This document shows, piece by piece, positions 13,735-14,427 of a stretch of DNA of 14,427 nucleotides (positions are counted from its first letter, which is position 1; every line of letters starts with the position of its first letter). Origin of the DNA: Clostridia bacterium (lineage in GTDB: Bacteria > Bacillota_A > Clostridia > Oscillospirales > CAG-272). Position numbers and translations under genes: made by a program. The DNA is taken from the NCBI GenBank assembly GCA_017652965.1, contig JAGBZZ010000065.1, positions 1-14,427 on the forward strand, given 5' to 3'. The notes below the pieces were generated by a model. The model was given only the letters and a program-made list of their open reading frames with translations, was not told the origin of the DNA and did no database searches.

Positions 13735-13765
13735 AAAAAGAACCGTGCGGCGCACGGTTCTTTTT
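13735..13765. terminator. Bidirectional intrinsic terminator between ASCH and YgjV-family genes
   Basis: AAAAAGAACCGTGC (13735-13748) pairs perfectly with GCACGGTTCTTTTT (13752-13765), giving a 14-bp stem with a 3-nt loop flanked by A- and T-tracts. It serves the plus-strand TIR-NLR/ASCH operon and the convergent minus-strand gene ending 12 nt away. Confidence 0.93.
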
Positions 13766-13777
13766 GATATTGCTTGC

Positions 13778-14329
13778 CTATTCGGTAGCCTTTGGCTTGC
13801 GGTCAAAGCGGAAGAGGGCCACAAGGATCGAGACAAGGCTGATGGCCTCGCACAGGATCGCCCCGACCGAGAAGGCAACGATGTTGTAGATGAGCCAGGC
13901 GGGCGAGCTGATGAGCCCGAGCAGCCGTACCACCCGCGCCCCCTTCAGGCGGAAGCTGATCGTGGAGGCCGTCGACCCGATGACGGGCAGAAGCTCCACA
14001 ATGAGGTTCGTAGCGCTCGGCTCGGTGCCGAAGACGGTGAAGCTTAGAAGGTAGGTGATGAGGAAAAGGGCGATAAAGCCGATGAGCCAGAGGATATGGT
14101 CGGCGTGCAGGCGTTCCTTCTCGCGGTATACGGCGGCGCGGAGAACATTGACAAGATTCATCAGCATCCCCATCAGCGAGCCAAGCAGGAAGAAGCTGAG
14201 CGCAAACAGCCCCGACCCGAAGAACTGAAGGGTGATGATTCCCTTTTGCGTTTTGCACTGATAGGAGAGAATGTTGAAGGCCATAGCCAGGATGCTGATG
14301 GCCTGTGCGGCGATTTCGATGGGTTGCAT
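13778..14329 (-). CDS. YgjV-family (Imp-YgjV) inner membrane protein
   Basis: The 183-aa product is an integral membrane protein with about six hydrophobic segments. The N-terminus (EIAAQAISILAMAFNILSYQ, then KTQKGIITLQFFGSGLFALSF) matches the Imp-YgjV family (PF10688), whose hallmark is S-[YF]-Q in the first helix followed by a K-x-[QR] loop. Later segments ARVVRLLGLISSPAWLIYN and GAILCEAISLVSILVALFRF are also typical. The molecular function of the family is unknown; resemblance to small SWEET-like or PQ-loop-like folds has been suggested, but I cannot test that here. The frame opens at 14368, but the start at 14329 is preferred: minus-strand AAGGAG at 14337-14342 lies 7 nt upstream, and the family N-terminus begins there. 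It is convergent with the TIR-NLR/ASCH operon, and no functional link is apparent. In the 98 nt to the window end I see no clear promoter. Confidence 0.85.
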   Translation of the reverse strand: MQPIEIAAQAISILAMAFNILSYQCKTQKGIITLQFFGSGLFALSFFLLGSLMGMLMNLVNVLRAAVYREKERLHADHILWLIGFIALFLITYLLSFTVFGTEPSATNLIVELLPVIGSTASTISFRLKGARVVRLLGLISSPAWLIYNIVAFSVGAILCEAISLVSILVALFRFDRKPKATE

Positions 14330-14427
14330 AATAGCGCTCCTTGATCTTGGCGGATCGGTTGTTATCAAAAAACAGACCGCTCCCTTTTCGGTTATGCCTT
14401 ATTCCGCCCTTGCGCGAGCCGGAGCTC

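Overview
This 14.4 kb window looks like a chromosomal segment from a GC-rich Bacillota lineage, probably an uncultured Clostridia member of gut type. The reasons are AGGAGG-type ribosome binding sites before almost every gene, Gram-positive-style sigma-A promoters, compact intrinsic terminators, and a gene mix of intracellular glycosidases, a MATE exporter, a BspA-type leucine-rich-repeat protein and a YgjV-like membrane protein. No rRNA, tRNA, CRISPR array, insertion sequence, integrase or attachment site is visible. The taxonomic call is inference only.

Layout, left to right. (1) Positions 1-1395, plus strand: the 3' end of a sugar phosphate isomerase/epimerase-like TIM-barrel gene overlaps by 4 nt a BNR/Asp-box sialidase-like protein. 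(2) Positions 1411-1834: a small stand-alone quinol-monooxygenase-like (ABM) gene with its own promoter and terminator. (3) Positions 1904-4230, minus strand: an operon of a metallo-beta-lactamase-fold hydrolase followed by a MATE transporter, driven by a perfect-consensus promoter. (4) Positions 4231-4984: a long spacer with candidate plus-strand promoters and a strikingly adenine-poor stretch of about 470 nt. (5) Positions 4985-8612, plus strand: a BspA-type LRR protein, a GH78 alpha-L-rhamnosidase-like enzyme and a cyclase-family hydrolase; the last two overlap by 4 nt. (6) Positions 8612-9575: a GH16 glycosidase with its own promoter region, a pair of direct repeats and a strong terminator. 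(7) Positions 9585-13765: a self-contained two-gene cassette encoding a TIR-NB-ARC-helical-repeat protein of 1250 aa (plant TNL-like) and a 110-aa ASCH-domain protein, translationally coupled by a 4-nt overlap and bounded by terminators on both sides. (8) Positions 13778-14329, minus strand: a YgjV-family membrane protein, converging on the shared terminator.

Functionally, the left two-thirds reads as cytoplasmic carbohydrate catabolism: none of the three glycan-active proteins shows a signal peptide, so they probably act on imported oligosaccharides or glycosides. The right third holds the most interesting element. The TIR-NLR protein has an intact Walker A motif, a Walker-B-like strand, a sensor motif and a candidate catalytic glutamate, and is predicted to be an anti-phage, NAD-consuming STAND immune sensor. 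It resembles systems grouped as TIR-NLR (for example Rst_TIR-NLR). The tightly coupled ASCH partner is not a component I recognise for these systems, and it is the best candidate here for something undescribed.
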